The translations under genes were made by a program, and so were the position numbers. Shown piece after piece: positions 12,907 to 21,491 of a DNA stretch of 24,986 nucleotides (position 1 is its first letter; each line of letters opens with the position of its first letter). The notes under the pieces are model-generated. The model had not been told where the DNA came from and did no database searches. It saw nothing but the letters and a program-made list of their open reading frames with translations. Source of the stretch: Clostridia bacterium (lineage in GTDB: Bacteria; Bacillota_A; Clostridia; Christensenellales; Aristaeellaceae); contig JAGBAU010000181.1 of NCBI GenBank assembly GCA_017938785.1, forward strand, positions 1 to 24,986. The letters run 5' to 3'.

Positions 12907-14052
12907 TTATCTGAGATTCATGCCAATGCGGATCGCGCGCAGCAGGCGTTCCGCGGCATATTCATAGAGGGCCGGCGCATCCTTCATGGCCTTTTCCAGG
13001 CTCATGGGGCCGGTCACGGTAGTCGTGATGGTGCTTTCGCACAGATCAAACAGCCCTTCCGCTCCGCTGCCGATGCCGCCCACAATCGCCGCCGTCGGGA
13101 TGCCCTGCGCCGCGCAGCGTTTGGCGACGCCCACCGGCACCTTGCCAAAGCGAACGCTCTGTCCATCGATGCGCCCCTCGCCGGTGATGGCCAGCGAGAC
13201 GCCCTTCAGCTTCTGATCGAAGTCCACCGCATCGAGTACAGCGTCGATGCCGCTCTTGAGCTGCGCATGCAGCACGCCGCCCAAGGCCGCGCCCAGGCCG
13301 CCCGCCGCACCTGCGCCGGGGAAGAACGCAATATCTCTTCCGGCTGCGGCGCCGACCACCTGAGCATAGTGGGCCATGCCCGTTTCCAGCTCGTCCCGGA
13401 TCTCGTCCGTCGCGCCCTTTTGCGGCCCATAGATGAATGTGGCGCCGTTTTCGCCCAGAAGCGGGTTAGTCACATCGCAGATCACGGTGATTTCCGTCTC
13501 CTTCAGCGCGGGCATGAGGCCGGAGAAATCCACGGATGCCACATGCACCATTTCGCCGCCGACGGGCTTGACAGCGTTTCCGTTCTTATCGAAAAACCTG
13601 GCGCCAAGGGCTGTCAGCATGCCCATGCCGCCGTCGTTGGTGGCGCTGCCGCCGATGCCAATAAGGATGCTGCGCACACCCATGTCCAGCGCCGCAGCAA
13701 TCATTTCGCCGGTGCCCAGGCTGGTCGCCCGGCGCGGATCTCTGCGGTTTGCGGGAACATAGGGCAGGCCGCTGGCCTGAGCCATTTCCATCACCGCCGT
13801 TTTTCCATCGGGCAGCAGGCCCCAAACGGCCGTTTCAGTCTCAAACATCGGGCCGGTCACAGGCGTTTCGATGCGTTTTCCGCCCATGGCGCGCAGCAGC
13901 GCATCCACGGTGCCTTCGCCGCCGTCCGCTACGGGGATGGAGATCGTCTCAACTTCAGGAAAGATCCGCGCTGTCACCCTTTCCAGAATATCGCAGCTTT
14001 CGAGTGCGGACAGGGAACCCTTGAAGGAATCCGGAGCAAAGATAAATTTCAT
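12907..14052 (-). CDS. glxK: Glycerate 2-kinase (GarK/GlxK family)
   Basis: The 381-residue protein has the length and motifs of the GlxK/GarK family: APDSFKGSLSA (6-16), PVADGGEGT (40-48), IGIGGSATNDGGMGML (131-146), PGAGAAGGLGAAL and ITGEGRIDGQS. The enzyme phosphorylates D-glycerate to 2-phosphoglycerate, which enters lower glycolysis. It directly follows tartronate semialdehyde reductase, whose product is glycerate, so this is the last carbon step of the operon. GGGGGAG precedes the ATG. The symbol marks the family; garK would be equally suitable. Confidence 0.9.
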   Translation of the reverse strand: MKFIFAPDSFKGSLSALESCDILERVTARIFPEVETISIPVADGGEGTVDALLRAMGGKRIETPVTGPMFETETAVWGLLPDGKTAVMEMAQASGLPYVPANRRDPRRATSLGTGEMIAAALDMGVRSILIGIGGSATNDGGMGMLTALGARFFDKNGNAVKPVGGEMVHVASVDFSGLMPALKETEITVICDVTNPLLGENGATFIYGPQKGATDEIRDELETGMAHYAQVVGAAAGRDIAFFPGAGAAGGLGAALGGVLHAQLKSGIDAVLDAVDFDQKLKGVSLAITGEGRIDGQSVRFGKVPVGVAKRCAAQGIPTAAIVGGIGSGAEGLFDLCESTITTTVTGPMSLEKAMKDAPALYEYAAERLLRAIRIGMNLR

Positions 14053-14076
14053 ATTGTCTCCCCCGTAAATGATGGT

Positions 14077-14109
14077 ATAGGGGCGAAGCCCGGCAGGCCT
14101 CGCCCCTAT
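14077..14109. other. Intercistronic hairpin between garR and glxK
   Basis: ATAGGGGCGA (14077-14086) and TCGCCCCTAT (14100-14109) form a perfect 10-bp stem with a 13-base loop, between the garR stop and the glxK ribosome site. There is no U-run in the minus direction, so partial attenuation or RNA stabilisation is likelier than full termination. Confidence 0.55.
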
Positions 14110-14115
14110 TTGAAA

Positions 14116-15000
14116 TCAGTGATGCAGGGTCTCGCCCGTCAGCTTCTGATAGTACTTCAGCAGCGCGCTGTGATCGCAGGAGCCGTCGCCGTCGTGATGC
14201 AGGATCTTCATCATCTCCAGCACAGCCTGCGTGAGCGGGATGGGCGCGTCCACAGACTTGGCGGCATCCACCACGTTGTTCAGATCCTTGATGTGCAGAT
14301 CGATGCGGAAGCCGGGCTGGAAGTTCTGATCCATCATCATCGGCGCCTTGGCATTCATGACGGTCGAGCCGGCCAGACCGCCCTTGATCGCCTGGAAGAT
14401 CTTTTCGGGCTGCACACCGCACATCTGGCCCATCTGCATGGCCTCCGCCAGCGCCGCAATATTCACAGCCACGATGGTCTGATTGCAGAGCTTCGTCACG
14501 TTGCCCGCACCCACGTCGCCGCAGTGCACCACAGAAGAGCCCATGGCCTCCAGAACCGGCTTGAACTTGTTGAATACCTCTTCCTTGCCGCCTACCATGA
14601 AGGCCAGGGTGCCGTCAACAGCCTTGGGCTGGCCGCCGGACACCGGGGCATCCAGCATGTCGATGCCATACTCCGCCAGCTTTGCAGCGATTTCACGGGA
14701 AGCCACGGGATTGATGGAGGAGCAGTCGATAAACGCCGCCGTCTTGGGCATCTTCTCGGCCAGCTTGTCATCCTCCAGCATGACGGACTTCACGTGCGGG
14801 CTGTTGGGCAGCATGGTGATCACCAGATCCACGCCCTCGGCAGTCTCGGCGGAGCAGGAGCAAATCTCCGCACCTGCAGCCTTCATTTCTTCCAGGGTAC
14901 CGGCATTGCGGTCAAACACACGCAGCTGATAGCCCGCCTTCAGCAGGTTCTTCGCCATGGGCTTGCCCATGATTCCCAGACCGATAAATGCAATTTTCAT
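14116..15000 (-). CDS. garR: Tartronate semialdehyde reductase (2-hydroxy-3-oxopropionate reductase)
   Basis: The 294-residue protein belongs to the beta-hydroxyacid dehydrogenase family. It has an NAD-binding GLGIMGKPMAKNL motif (7-19), a substrate motif DAPVSGG (117-123), and the catalytic lysine K170 in GNVTKLCNQ (166-174). It would reduce tartronate semialdehyde to D-glycerate with NAD(P)H. The neighbouring glycerate kinase and GarL-type aldolase support this substrate over 3-hydroxyisobutyrate. AGGAGG lies before the ATG. It lies 45 bases after the hydroxyacid dehydrogenase gene. Confidence 0.85.
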   Translation of the reverse strand: MKIAFIGLGIMGKPMAKNLLKAGYQLRVFDRNAGTLEEMKAAGAEICSCSAETAEGVDLVITMLPNSPHVKSVMLEDDKLAEKMPKTAAFIDCSSINPVASREIAAKLAEYGIDMLDAPVSGGQPKAVDGTLAFMVGGKEEVFNKFKPVLEAMGSSVVHCGDVGAGNVTKLCNQTIVAVNIAALAEAMQMGQMCGVQPEKIFQAIKGGLAGSTVMNAKAPMMMDQNFQPGFRIDLHIKDLNNVVDAAKSVDAPIPLTQAVLEMMKILHHDGDGSCDHSALLKYYQKLTGETLHH

Positions 15001-15045
15001 TGTCGTTTCCTCCTTGATGCAAATCCAAATAACAGTTTGTATTGA

Positions 15046-16005
15046 TTAACGTCTGTTGACGACGTTCACAGGTGTGCCAGCGATAAACTGCGCCAGATTC
15101 TCCACGGCGATGTTCATCAGCCGGCGGCGGCTCTCCAGCGGCGCCCAGGCGATATGGGGCGTGATGAAACAATTCTTGGCATGCAGAAGAGGATTGTCCG
15201 TGCGGATAGGTTCCGAAGAAACCACATCCAGACCCGCAGCAGCAATTTTACCGCTGTTGAGCGCATCTGCCAAGTCCTTTTCATCCACCAGCTGTCCCCG
15301 GGAGGTGTTGATAAAGATCACGCCCGTCTTCATCTGGCCGATGGTGCTGCGGTTGATCATCTTCTCCGTCTGGGGGAACAGCGGGCAATGCATGGAAATC
15401 ACGTCGGATTCCGCCAGCAGCCTCTCCAGCGGCACGTATTCCGCGTACTGCTTCGCTTCTTCCTTTTCGTGGTGGTCATACGCCAGCACCTTCATGCCCA
15501 GCGCAGCGGCGATGCGGGCCGTGTTCTGGCCGATGCGGCCAAAGCCTACCACGCCCATGGTCTTGCCCGCCAGCTCAATCAGCGGATAATTCCAGAAGCA
15601 CCAGTCGGGATTGCTGTTCCACTCACCGGCGTGAACCGCCTCGCTGTGAGCTTCCACGTGCTGGCAGATGGCCAGCAGATGAGCAAACACCATCTGTGCC
15701 ACCGATGCGGTGCCATATGTGGGGATGTTGGTCACCACGATATTGCGCCGGGCTGCTTCCTCCACATCCACCACGTTGTAGCCCGTTGCAAGCAGGCCGA
15801 TGTATCGGATGTTTGAGCAGGCTGCCATGGTTTCCCTGGAGATGGGGCATTTGTTCACGATCACCACTTCGGCATCACCGATGCGCGGAATGATCTCCTC
15901 CGGCTCCGTGCGGTCGTAGACCGTCACGTTGCCCAGCTTTTCAAAGCCTTCCCAGCCCAGATCGCCGGGGTTCAGGGTATATCCGTCCAAGACAACAATT
16001 CTCAT
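15046..16005 (-). CDS. D-2-hydroxyacid dehydrogenase (glycerate dehydrogenase/hydroxypyruvate reductase type)
   Basis: Three ATGs overlap here; the one at 16005 is chosen because AGGAG is 7 bases upstream, giving 319 residues starting MRIVVLDGYTLNPGDL, as in glycerate dehydrogenases. The NAD motif is GFGRIG (154-159), with catalytic R236, E265 and H284 (NTSRGQLVDE, SSEP, TPHIAW). It likely interconverts hydroxypyruvate or glyoxylate with D-glycerate or glycolate. The upstream isomerase gene stops at 16008, so the two genes are translationally coupled. Together with GarR it gives two routes to glycerate. Confidence 0.85.
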   Translation of the reverse strand: MRIVVLDGYTLNPGDLGWEGFEKLGNVTVYDRTEPEEIIPRIGDAEVVIVNKCPISRETMAACSNIRYIGLLATGYNVVDVEEAARRNIVVTNIPTYGTASVAQMVFAHLLAICQHVEAHSEAVHAGEWNSNPDWCFWNYPLIELAGKTMGVVGFGRIGQNTARIAAALGMKVLAYDHHEKEEAKQYAEYVPLERLLAESDVISMHCPLFPQTEKMINRSTIGQMKTGVIFINTSRGQLVDEKDLADALNSGKIAAAGLDVVSSEPIRTDNPLLHAKNCFITPHIAWAPLESRRRLMNIAVENLAQFIAGTPVNVVNRR

Positions 16006-16007
16006 CA

Positions 16008-16910
16008 TCATTCTCCTAACTGCGCCCATGCCCTTGCCAGCACCCGCTTGGTGTTTGCAAGGATGACATCGGCGTCTTGATGGGGCCTCGGCGCAACCTC
16101 CATGGACAGGATCATCGGTTCCTCCCGCCTGAAAAAGCCTTCCTCCTTCAAAACCCGCAGGTATTCAGTCAGCTCCTCCACGTCATTGACGCCGCCGGGA
16201 TAGCCGAAGCAGGGGTGCATATCGCCGTAGGCATCCATGCCGGGTGTAAGAACGGCATTGCCGTAATGCAGGTGCGTGATGTACGGCCGCAGGGTTCTGA
16301 TGACGAAAGCGCTCGTTTCGTGGGTGATGGGAATGTGGGACAGGTCCACCAACAGGCCGAAATTCGCATGCTCCCGACGGATATCCTCGGCAAACCGGGC
16401 GGCCAGCGGTGCCGGCCCGATCAGGGACTTCTTGTCCACGTCATAGTCAAACACTTCCAGCTCCACCTGCAGGCCCATTTCTGCCGCACGGCGGCAGACC
16501 GCGTCCGTGGTTTTGATCAGCTGGGCATAGTTTTCTTCCATGCGGCTCTCTTTCCAGCGGCCCGAAAGAAAAGCGATGCCGCAGGCGCCGATTTCCCGCG
16601 CTTCCTCCAGCGCGTTCATCAGCGATGCTTCCGCTTTCAGCCGTTCCTCTTCGTCAAGGGCATTGGGATTCAGCCCGCCGCCCAGGAGCTGAGGATGTGC
16701 GCCAAAGCATACATCCATGTGGCTTTGACGCAGCACCTCCTTCACCATGTGCCGCACATCCGCGTCCTCAATATGGGCGATCTCCACCGCTGTGAAGAAG
16801 GGATCCTTCGCCAGCTTTTCAATCGAAGAGAGCACGTCATACCGGGCAGTCGGGTAGCTCATCCAGTTCAGCGTGCCCAGCCTGAAATAGCTTTGGATTG
16901 GTTCTTTCAT
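16008..16910 (-). CDS. Sugar phosphate isomerase/epimerase-like TIM-barrel protein (AP endonuclease 2 family)
   Basis: The 300-residue protein shows the four metal-ligand positions expected of this fold: E152 (VELEVFD), D189 (LLVDLSH), H215 (THLHYGN) and E271 (LSMEVAP). Family members include hydroxypyruvate isomerase, ketose 3-epimerases and inosose dehydratase. In this operon, with tartronate semialdehyde reductase and hydroxypyruvate reductase, hydroxypyruvate isomerase activity is an attractive guess, but the sequence (starting MKEPIQSYFRLGTLNWMSYP) is not close to classical Hyi as I recall it. It lies 40 bases after the DapA-like gene. Confidence 0.75.
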   Translation of the reverse strand: MKEPIQSYFRLGTLNWMSYPTARYDVLSSIEKLAKDPFFTAVEIAHIEDADVRHMVKEVLRQSHMDVCFGAHPQLLGGGLNPNALDEEERLKAEASLMNALEEAREIGACGIAFLSGRWKESRMEENYAQLIKTTDAVCRRAAEMGLQVELEVFDYDVDKKSLIGPAPLAARFAEDIRREHANFGLLVDLSHIPITHETSAFVIRTLRPYITHLHYGNAVLTPGMDAYGDMHPCFGYPGGVNDVEELTEYLRVLKEEGFFRREEPMILSMEVAPRPHQDADVILANTKRVLARAWAQLGE

Positions 16911-16950
16911 GTGCAGCCCTCCGTTGCATGTCCGTCAAGCCCTGTTCAGC

Positions 16951-17853
16951 TCAATCCTTGAGCAGGTTCGCTTTCTTCATCTCGTTTCGCATGGCGGCCA
17001 TGGTCTTTTCATCGGACGGCAGGCTGGGACGGAAGGGTGCGCCCACATCCAGCCCCATCATGTTGGCCATGTCCTTGGTCGCCACGGGGAAGCTGGCCAG
17101 ATCCATCGAAAGGCGAACGGGATTGAGCCGGTACTGCGCCTCCAGCGAGCCCGCGATATCGCCCGCCACATACTTTTCATAGATGGAGCAGACCAGTTCG
17201 GGGTACATGTTGGCGGTCGAGCAGACGCCGCCGGCGCCGCCGTGCACCAGCGTGCCGAACACCAGCGTGTCCTTGCCGCCGAACACCTTGAAATCCCTGC
17301 CCCTCATCCTGCGGATGAATTCCGCAGTGCGGGTCATGTCGCCGCTGGAGTCCTTCATGCCCACGATGTTGGGACAGGCATCGGCGAGGCGCTCCACCAG
17401 GGAATAGCTCATGGTGTAGCCGGTGCGGCCGGGATTGTTGTACAGCAGCATCGGCAGATCCGGCACCGCATCGGCGATGGTGCGGAAATGCAGGAACAGC
17501 TCGTCCTCGGTGGGCTTGAGGAACATGGGCTGCAGCACCGAGATTCCGGCCGCGCCCACTTCCCTGGCCATTTTGGCAATCCTCACGCACTTCTGCGTGC
17601 GGATCGCGCCAATGCCGCAGTACACCGGCACCCGGCCGGCCGCCTGGGACAGCATGATCTCCAGCGCACGCCTGGTTTCATCCTCTTCCAGCATGTAGAA
17701 TTCGCCGTTGCTGCCGAAGGCGAGAATGCCGTGCACACCGCCCCGGATCACGAATTCCACTTGCTTGCGCATCTTTTGTTCGTCTACGCATTCATGCTCG
17801 TCGATCGGGGTCAGGATCGGCGGGATGATGCCCTTGATAAAGCTGGTATCCAT
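16951..17853 (-). CDS. DapA/NAL-superfamily aldolase or dehydratase
   Basis: The start at 17853 (300 residues, MDTSFIKGIIPPILTP) is chosen for its AGGAG 8 bases upstream; the longer frame adds an unrelated 14-residue leader. Catalytic Schiff-base lysine K167 (VGMKDSSGD), tyrosine Y138 (LLYNNPGRTG) and the GSNGE loop (47-51) are present. True dihydrodipicolinate synthases usually have GTTGE. This, with the operon context, points to a catabolic relative such as 2-keto-3-deoxy-sugar-acid aldolase, 5-dehydro-4-deoxyglucarate dehydratase or 4-hydroxy-2-oxoglutarate aldolase. It sits between two other aldolase-type genes and the isomerase. Confidence 0.82.
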   Translation of the reverse strand: MDTSFIKGIIPPILTPIDEHECVDEQKMRKQVEFVIRGGVHGILAFGSNGEFYMLEEDETRRALEIMLSQAAGRVPVYCGIGAIRTQKCVRIAKMAREVGAAGISVLQPMFLKPTEDELFLHFRTIADAVPDLPMLLYNNPGRTGYTMSYSLVERLADACPNIVGMKDSSGDMTRTAEFIRRMRGRDFKVFGGKDTLVFGTLVHGGAGGVCSTANMYPELVCSIYEKYVAGDIAGSLEAQYRLNPVRLSMDLASFPVATKDMANMMGLDVGAPFRPSLPSDEKTMAAMRNEMKKANLLKD

Positions 17854-17891
17854 GTACCGTTCTCCTTTTCTTTCACATCGATTGGAACACA

Positions 17892-18665
17892 TCACGCTTC
17901 ATCAGCCCGCATGGCTTTGAGCACTCTGCCGGCGTCGTTCATGATCATGCTCACTTCATTGCTGTACAGGTTGAAGCACATGCCTTTTCCGTGCCACAGA
18001 TCATAGGTCGCCTGGTTCATGCAGTGCGTTCCGCTGTACTTGCCGTGCCGCCTGGCGGAATCGATCACCTTTTCGACGCTCTCGATGAAGATCGGGGCTT
18101 TCTGATTGCCGGTAACGCCCAAATCACAGCACAGGTCGTTCGGCCCCATGAAGGCCACGTCAATGCCCTCCACAGACAGAATGTCGTCGATATTGGCCAC
18201 GCCCTCAGCGGATTCGATCTGGGCGATCAGGATGGTGTCCTCGTTCGTCTGCTTCATGTAAGCGACGGGATCCGCAACGGGGATATAGCGGTTATGGCCC
18301 CGCATCATGGACATGCCGCGTTTGCCCATCGGGCTGTACTTGGCGTATTCCACCAGCCTGCGCGCCTGCTCCGGGGTATCGGTGCTGGGCAGCATGAGGC
18401 CGTCCGCGCCCATTTCCATAAACCGAAGCACAGGCTCCCGCAGCGCGCCCGGCACGCGAACCAGCGCGCCGATGCCGATCTCCTTCGCCACGGCGATCAT
18501 GGCGGCCACCTGATTGTACTCAAAGCAGCCATGCTCACAATCCACGATGAAGAAATCGAAGCCGCAGGTCTTGAAGATCTTGGGCAGATCCGGGTGGGCC
18601 AGGATATTGGTCATTGTGCCAATGATGTTCTGACCGGCCTTCATTTTTTCTCTCAATGCCGACAT
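17892..18665 (-). CDS. HpcH/HpaI-family class II aldolase (GarL-like)
   Basis: The start at 18665 gives 257 residues, the usual size (E. coli GarL is about the same); AAGGAAGG precedes it, and the longer frame would run into the upstream gene. General base H45 (VDCEHG), R70 (LVRVPG), and metal ligands E152 (QIESAEG) and D177 (MGPNDL) are visible, as in HpaI and GarL. Such enzymes cleave 2-keto-3-deoxy acids to pyruvate plus an aldehyde; cleavage of 5-keto-4-deoxyglucarate would give tartronate semialdehyde, the substrate of the downstream GarR. This is the most direct link in the proposed pathway, although the exact substrate remains open. Confidence 0.87.
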   Translation of the reverse strand: MSALREKMKAGQNIIGTMTNILAHPDLPKIFKTCGFDFFIVDCEHGCFEYNQVAAMIAVAKEIGIGALVRVPGALREPVLRFMEMGADGLMLPSTDTPEQARRLVEYAKYSPMGKRGMSMMRGHNRYIPVADPVAYMKQTNEDTILIAQIESAEGVANIDDILSVEGIDVAFMGPNDLCCDLGVTGNQKAPIFIESVEKVIDSARRHGKYSGTHCMNQATYDLWHGKGMCFNLYSNEVSMIMNDAGRVLKAMRADEA

Positions 18666-18690
18666 AGTTTTCCTTCCTTTCCGGGAATCA

Positions 18691-19341
18691 TCAGGGCCGG
18701 AGCTGCTTTTTCTTTTTGGATACATTCGCCACAGCGTGCATGCCCTGACCGCTCTGGATGACAGCTTCCAGCTCCTTCTCGATTTCTGCAATCCTTTCCG
18801 CCTGATAGATCAGCGCTTCCACCTCATCAGCCCGGATGGCGATCACGCCATCGCAGTCCCCGACGATGTAATCGCCAGGATAGACGGTGACGCCGCCGCA
18901 CGCAACGGGCTGCTGAACCGCCGTGATCTTGCATTCCGTTTCCAGCCGGATCGCCGGGCCTTTGCAAAAGAGCGGCAGCCTGTCCCGACGGATCACGCCG
19001 GTGTCACGGGCCTTGCCATCCAGCACCATGCCGTTCAGGGCGTTGACCAGGCAGGCATGCAGGATGTTCTCGCCCACCATCGCGTCGTCGCTGGGCACGC
19101 TGGCCACCAGCACGCTACCCTTTTCCGGCATTTCCATCATTTCAAATACGTTCAGAGCATTCACATTCGCCGCCGGTCTGCGCTCATAGGTCACCGTGAA
19201 AGCCCGGCCGCAGATACGAATCCCGTCGCTGAAGGGCAAAAGTCCCTCCATCCATCCGTCCATGTGCAGCAGCTTCATGGCGTCGGTGATGGCGCCGGTC
19301 TCCGCTGTGCTGAGGAAGCTCAGAATCTTTTGCTCCGTCAT
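18691..19341 (-). CDS. RraA-family protein (HMG/CHA-type class II pyruvate aldolase candidate)
   Basis: The 216-residue protein has the RraA fold markers: R112-D113 in LDGKARDTGVIR, the GEN loop at 90-92 following PSDDAMV, and PGDYIVGDCDGVIAI (156-170). True RraA is an RNase E inhibitor of about 160 residues in Proteobacteria. Longer relatives carrying the RD pair and acidic loop are metal-dependent 4-hydroxy-4-methyl-2-oxoglutarate/4-carboxy-4-hydroxy-2-oxoadipate aldolases or oxaloacetate decarboxylases. Being the first enzyme gene after the transporter, it probably acts on the imported acid or a keto-acid made from it. The C-terminus is lysine-rich (SKKKKQLRP). Confidence 0.8.
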   Translation of the reverse strand: MTEQKILSFLSTAETGAITDAMKLLHMDGWMEGLLPFSDGIRICGRAFTVTYERRPAANVNALNVFEMMEMPEKGSVLVASVPSDDAMVGENILHACLVNALNGMVLDGKARDTGVIRRDRLPLFCKGPAIRLETECKITAVQQPVACGGVTVYPGDYIVGDCDGVIAIRADEVEALIYQAERIAEIEKELEAVIQSGQGMHAVANVSKKKKQLRP

Positions 19342-19359
19342 GCTTTTGCTCCTTTGGGG

Positions 19360-20883
19360 TCAATCCTCCACTTCGTCCTCGGTCTGTCCTTTTCTGCTCT
19401 TCTTCACCTCATTGACCACCGTGTACACCAGCACGACGGCGGTGAGCAGCAGGAAAACGACGGCGATGGGCGAGGTAAGCATGGGCATCAGGCTGCCCTT
19501 GCTGCGCATGAGGGAACGGCGCAGGTTTTCCTCCAGCATGGGCGTCAGAATGAAGCCAACCACCAGCGGCGCCAGGGGATACTTGTTCTTTTTCAGGATG
19601 TAGCCCAGCAGGCCGAACGCCACCATGACCGCGATATCAAAAATGCGGTTGTTGGAAGAATAGGAGCCCACGAAGCAGAACGCGATGACGACCGGCAGCA
19701 GCACTTCCGTCCGGATCGACAAAATCTTCGAGAAGGCCGTCAAGCCAAAGTAGGCTTCAAGCAGCATGAACACGTTGGCCATGATGAAAGCAGCAAACAC
19801 CGCATAGACCAGCACGTTGCCGGAGGAGAACAGAAGCGGGCCGGGCGCGATGCCGTGAATCTGGAAACCGGCCATGATCATGGACGTCGCGTTGTCACCG
19901 GGAATGCCCAGCGTGAGCAGGATGATCAGCGCGCCGCCTACCGCAGCGTTGTTGGCCGTTTCCGGGGCGCAGATGCCTTCGATGGAGCCCTGACCAAATT
20001 CTTCCGGATGCTTGGAGGTCTTCTTGGCGAAGGAGTAGGCCAGCAGGTTCGCAACATTGCCGCCGATGCCGGGCAGGATGCCCACCACCAGGCCAATGGC
20101 CGCTGCGGGGCCGGCTGTCTTGAGGCAGTGTAGGAACTCCTTCCAGGTCAGGCCGAAGCCCTTCATGCGCTTTTGCTGCACCACGGACAGCTTGGCCTGC
20201 TCCGGGGTGAGACTGTTGCGCTTGGAGGCATTGGAAAGCACCTGGCTGACCGCGAACAGGCCGATCAGCAGCGGAACCAGTGCGAAGCCGCCACGCAGCT
20301 GCCTGAAGCCGAAGGTATAGCGAACATAAGCGCTCAGCTTATCGATGCCCACGAACGCGAGAGACACGCCCAGCAGGCAGGAGAGCAGGCCCTTCACCAT
20401 GCTGCCCTCGGACAGGGCGGACACGGTGGTCAGCGCCAGCAGAATCACGGCAGTGTACTCATACGGCGAGAACCTGAGGGCAACTTGGCCGATGAGCGGG
20501 GCCAGCGTGCTCAGAATGACGGCAGAGAAAATACCGCCAATGAAGGAGAACAGCACCGCCACGCCCATGGCGCGATAGCTCTGGCCCTTCTTGGCCAGCG
20601 CGTGTCCATCAAAGCAGGTAGCGATGGAAGAAGGCGTGCCGGGGATGCCCAGCAGAATGGCGGAAATGAAGCCGCCGGAAACGCCGCCCACGTAGACAGA
20701 CATCAGGAAGGAGATGCCGACCACCGGCTCCATGGCAAACGTCAGCGGCAGCATGATGGCCAGCGCCGTAAAGGCGGACAAGCCGGGAATAGCGCCGAAG
20801 ATCAAGCCGGCCAGGTCGCCGATTAGGATCAGCACCAGCGTGATCGGGTTGGAGAATACCTCCGCAAATCCTTGAAGCAGCAT
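19360..20883 (-). CDS. tctA: Tripartite tricarboxylate transporter, large membrane subunit (TctA family)
   Basis: The 507-residue polytopic protein has the expected length for TctA. Family blocks are visible: GAIPGLSAFTALAIMLPLTF near 32-51, a GVSGGFISAILLGIPGTPSS segment (about 68-87), the PETANNAAVGGALI stretch around 310 and a second LTLGIPGDNATS (about 326-337); the two GIPG motifs reflect the internal duplication. It forms the ion-coupled channel, with TctB as small subunit and TctC as periplasmic/extracellular binding protein. Substrates in characterised systems include citrate, tartrate, terephthalate and glutarate-like acids. It follows tctB by 15 bases. Confidence 0.93.
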   Translation of the reverse strand: MLLQGFAEVFSNPITLVLILIGDLAGLIFGAIPGLSAFTALAIMLPLTFAMEPVVGISFLMSVYVGGVSGGFISAILLGIPGTPSSIATCFDGHALAKKGQSYRAMGVAVLFSFIGGIFSAVILSTLAPLIGQVALRFSPYEYTAVILLALTTVSALSEGSMVKGLLSCLLGVSLAFVGIDKLSAYVRYTFGFRQLRGGFALVPLLIGLFAVSQVLSNASKRNSLTPEQAKLSVVQQKRMKGFGLTWKEFLHCLKTAGPAAAIGLVVGILPGIGGNVANLLAYSFAKKTSKHPEEFGQGSIEGICAPETANNAAVGGALIILLTLGIPGDNATSMIMAGFQIHGIAPGPLLFSSGNVLVYAVFAAFIMANVFMLLEAYFGLTAFSKILSIRTEVLLPVVIAFCFVGSYSSNNRIFDIAVMVAFGLLGYILKKNKYPLAPLVVGFILTPMLEENLRRSLMRSKGSLMPMLTSPIAVVFLLLTAVVLVYTVVNEVKKSRKGQTEDEVED

Positions 20884-20898
20884 ATTGTCGTTCCCTCC

Positions 20899-21393
20899 TT
20901 ATCCCATAATACCCGCAGGCAGGAAGATCTGGAAAGCATAGTAGAACAGATAATACATCGCGAAAGGAACAATCACAGATGTGCAGAGGCTGATGATCAG
21001 GAGCTTCCTGTCCGCGAAGGAACCCTTGGGGAAAAGCAGGTACATCTGGCAGAACAGATAGACAATGGTCAGCGGCACGAAGCCCACAGGCTTGAGCAGG
21101 AAGTAATAGGCAATCAGCAGCGCAATGCTCAGCAGCAGGAGCAGATTGACCGCAAAGCCGTTCTTGCCGGCCGCTTCTTTCTTTTCGCCTTTTTCCTGGA
21201 TAGCTTTGCGCGTACTGGTAAAGATCTGCACCAGCGCCAGCACACCCATGGCAATGGAGACAACCCTGGGGAAAAACTGCGGGCCCAGGGAATCCGCTTT
21301 GGACATCTTGATGGAATACGACGCCGCGTACATGAAGATTGAAAATGCTAGGAATACAATTCCCGACAGCTGATCCTTGCGTGATTCAGACAT
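20899..21393 (-). CDS. tctB: Tripartite tricarboxylate transporter, small membrane subunit (TctB family)
   Basis: The 164-residue protein has four hydrophobic segments, as in TctB proteins, with the usual N-terminal KDQLSGIVFLAFSIFMYAAS and a positively charged cytoplasmic loop (about 66-75, KEKGEKKEAAGK-like). AAGGAGGT lies about 12 bases before the ATG. It is encoded between the binding protein and TctA, the standard gene order C-B-A. Low sequence conservation is normal for this subunit, so the call relies on topology and position as well. Confidence 0.88.
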   Translation of the reverse strand: MSESRKDQLSGIVFLAFSIFMYAASYSIKMSKADSLGPQFFPRVVSIAMGVLALVQIFTSTRKAIQEKGEKKEAAGKNGFAVNLLLLLSIALLIAYYFLLKPVGFVPLTIVYLFCQMYLLFPKGSFADRKLLIISLCTSVIVPFAMYYLFYYAFQIFLPAGIMG

Positions 21394-21451
21394 GCGTCAT
21401 TCGACCTCCTTGGGATGCATCACACGGGATTCGAACATTTGATAAAGCAAT

Positions 21452-21478
21452 GCCCGGGCCGGACAGTCCGGCCCGGGC
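21452..21478. other. GC-rich hairpin between tctC and tctB
   Basis: GCCCGGGCCGGAC (21452-21464) is mirrored by 21466-21478 with a single central base, giving an 11-bp or longer stem. No U-run follows on minus. Such hairpins after a binding-protein gene typically stabilise its mRNA or cut down read-through, giving more TctC than TctA and TctB. Confidence 0.65.
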
Positions 21479-21491
21479 GATCATTCGTTGC

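Noticed and set aside
12868..15045. Plus-strand open frame of 725 codons
   Set aside because: It lies opposite glycerate kinase and garR, both with clear catalytic motifs. High GC on the coding strand keeps the opposite strand open.
17854..17895. Longer N-terminus for the DapA-like protein
   Set aside because: The extra 14 residues are unlike the family, overlap the upstream aldolase gene, and the ribosome site is correctly spaced only for the start at 17853.
18666..18791. Longer N-terminus (42 residues) for the HpaI-type aldolase
   Set aside because: It overlaps the RraA-family coding region in another frame and is not part of the fold. A good ribosome site precedes 18665.
18691..19341. 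Regulator of RNase E activity (RraA) as literal function
   Set aside because: Operon context, the longer length and the aldolase-type R-D and GEN residues make a catabolic lyase more likely than an RNase E inhibitor.
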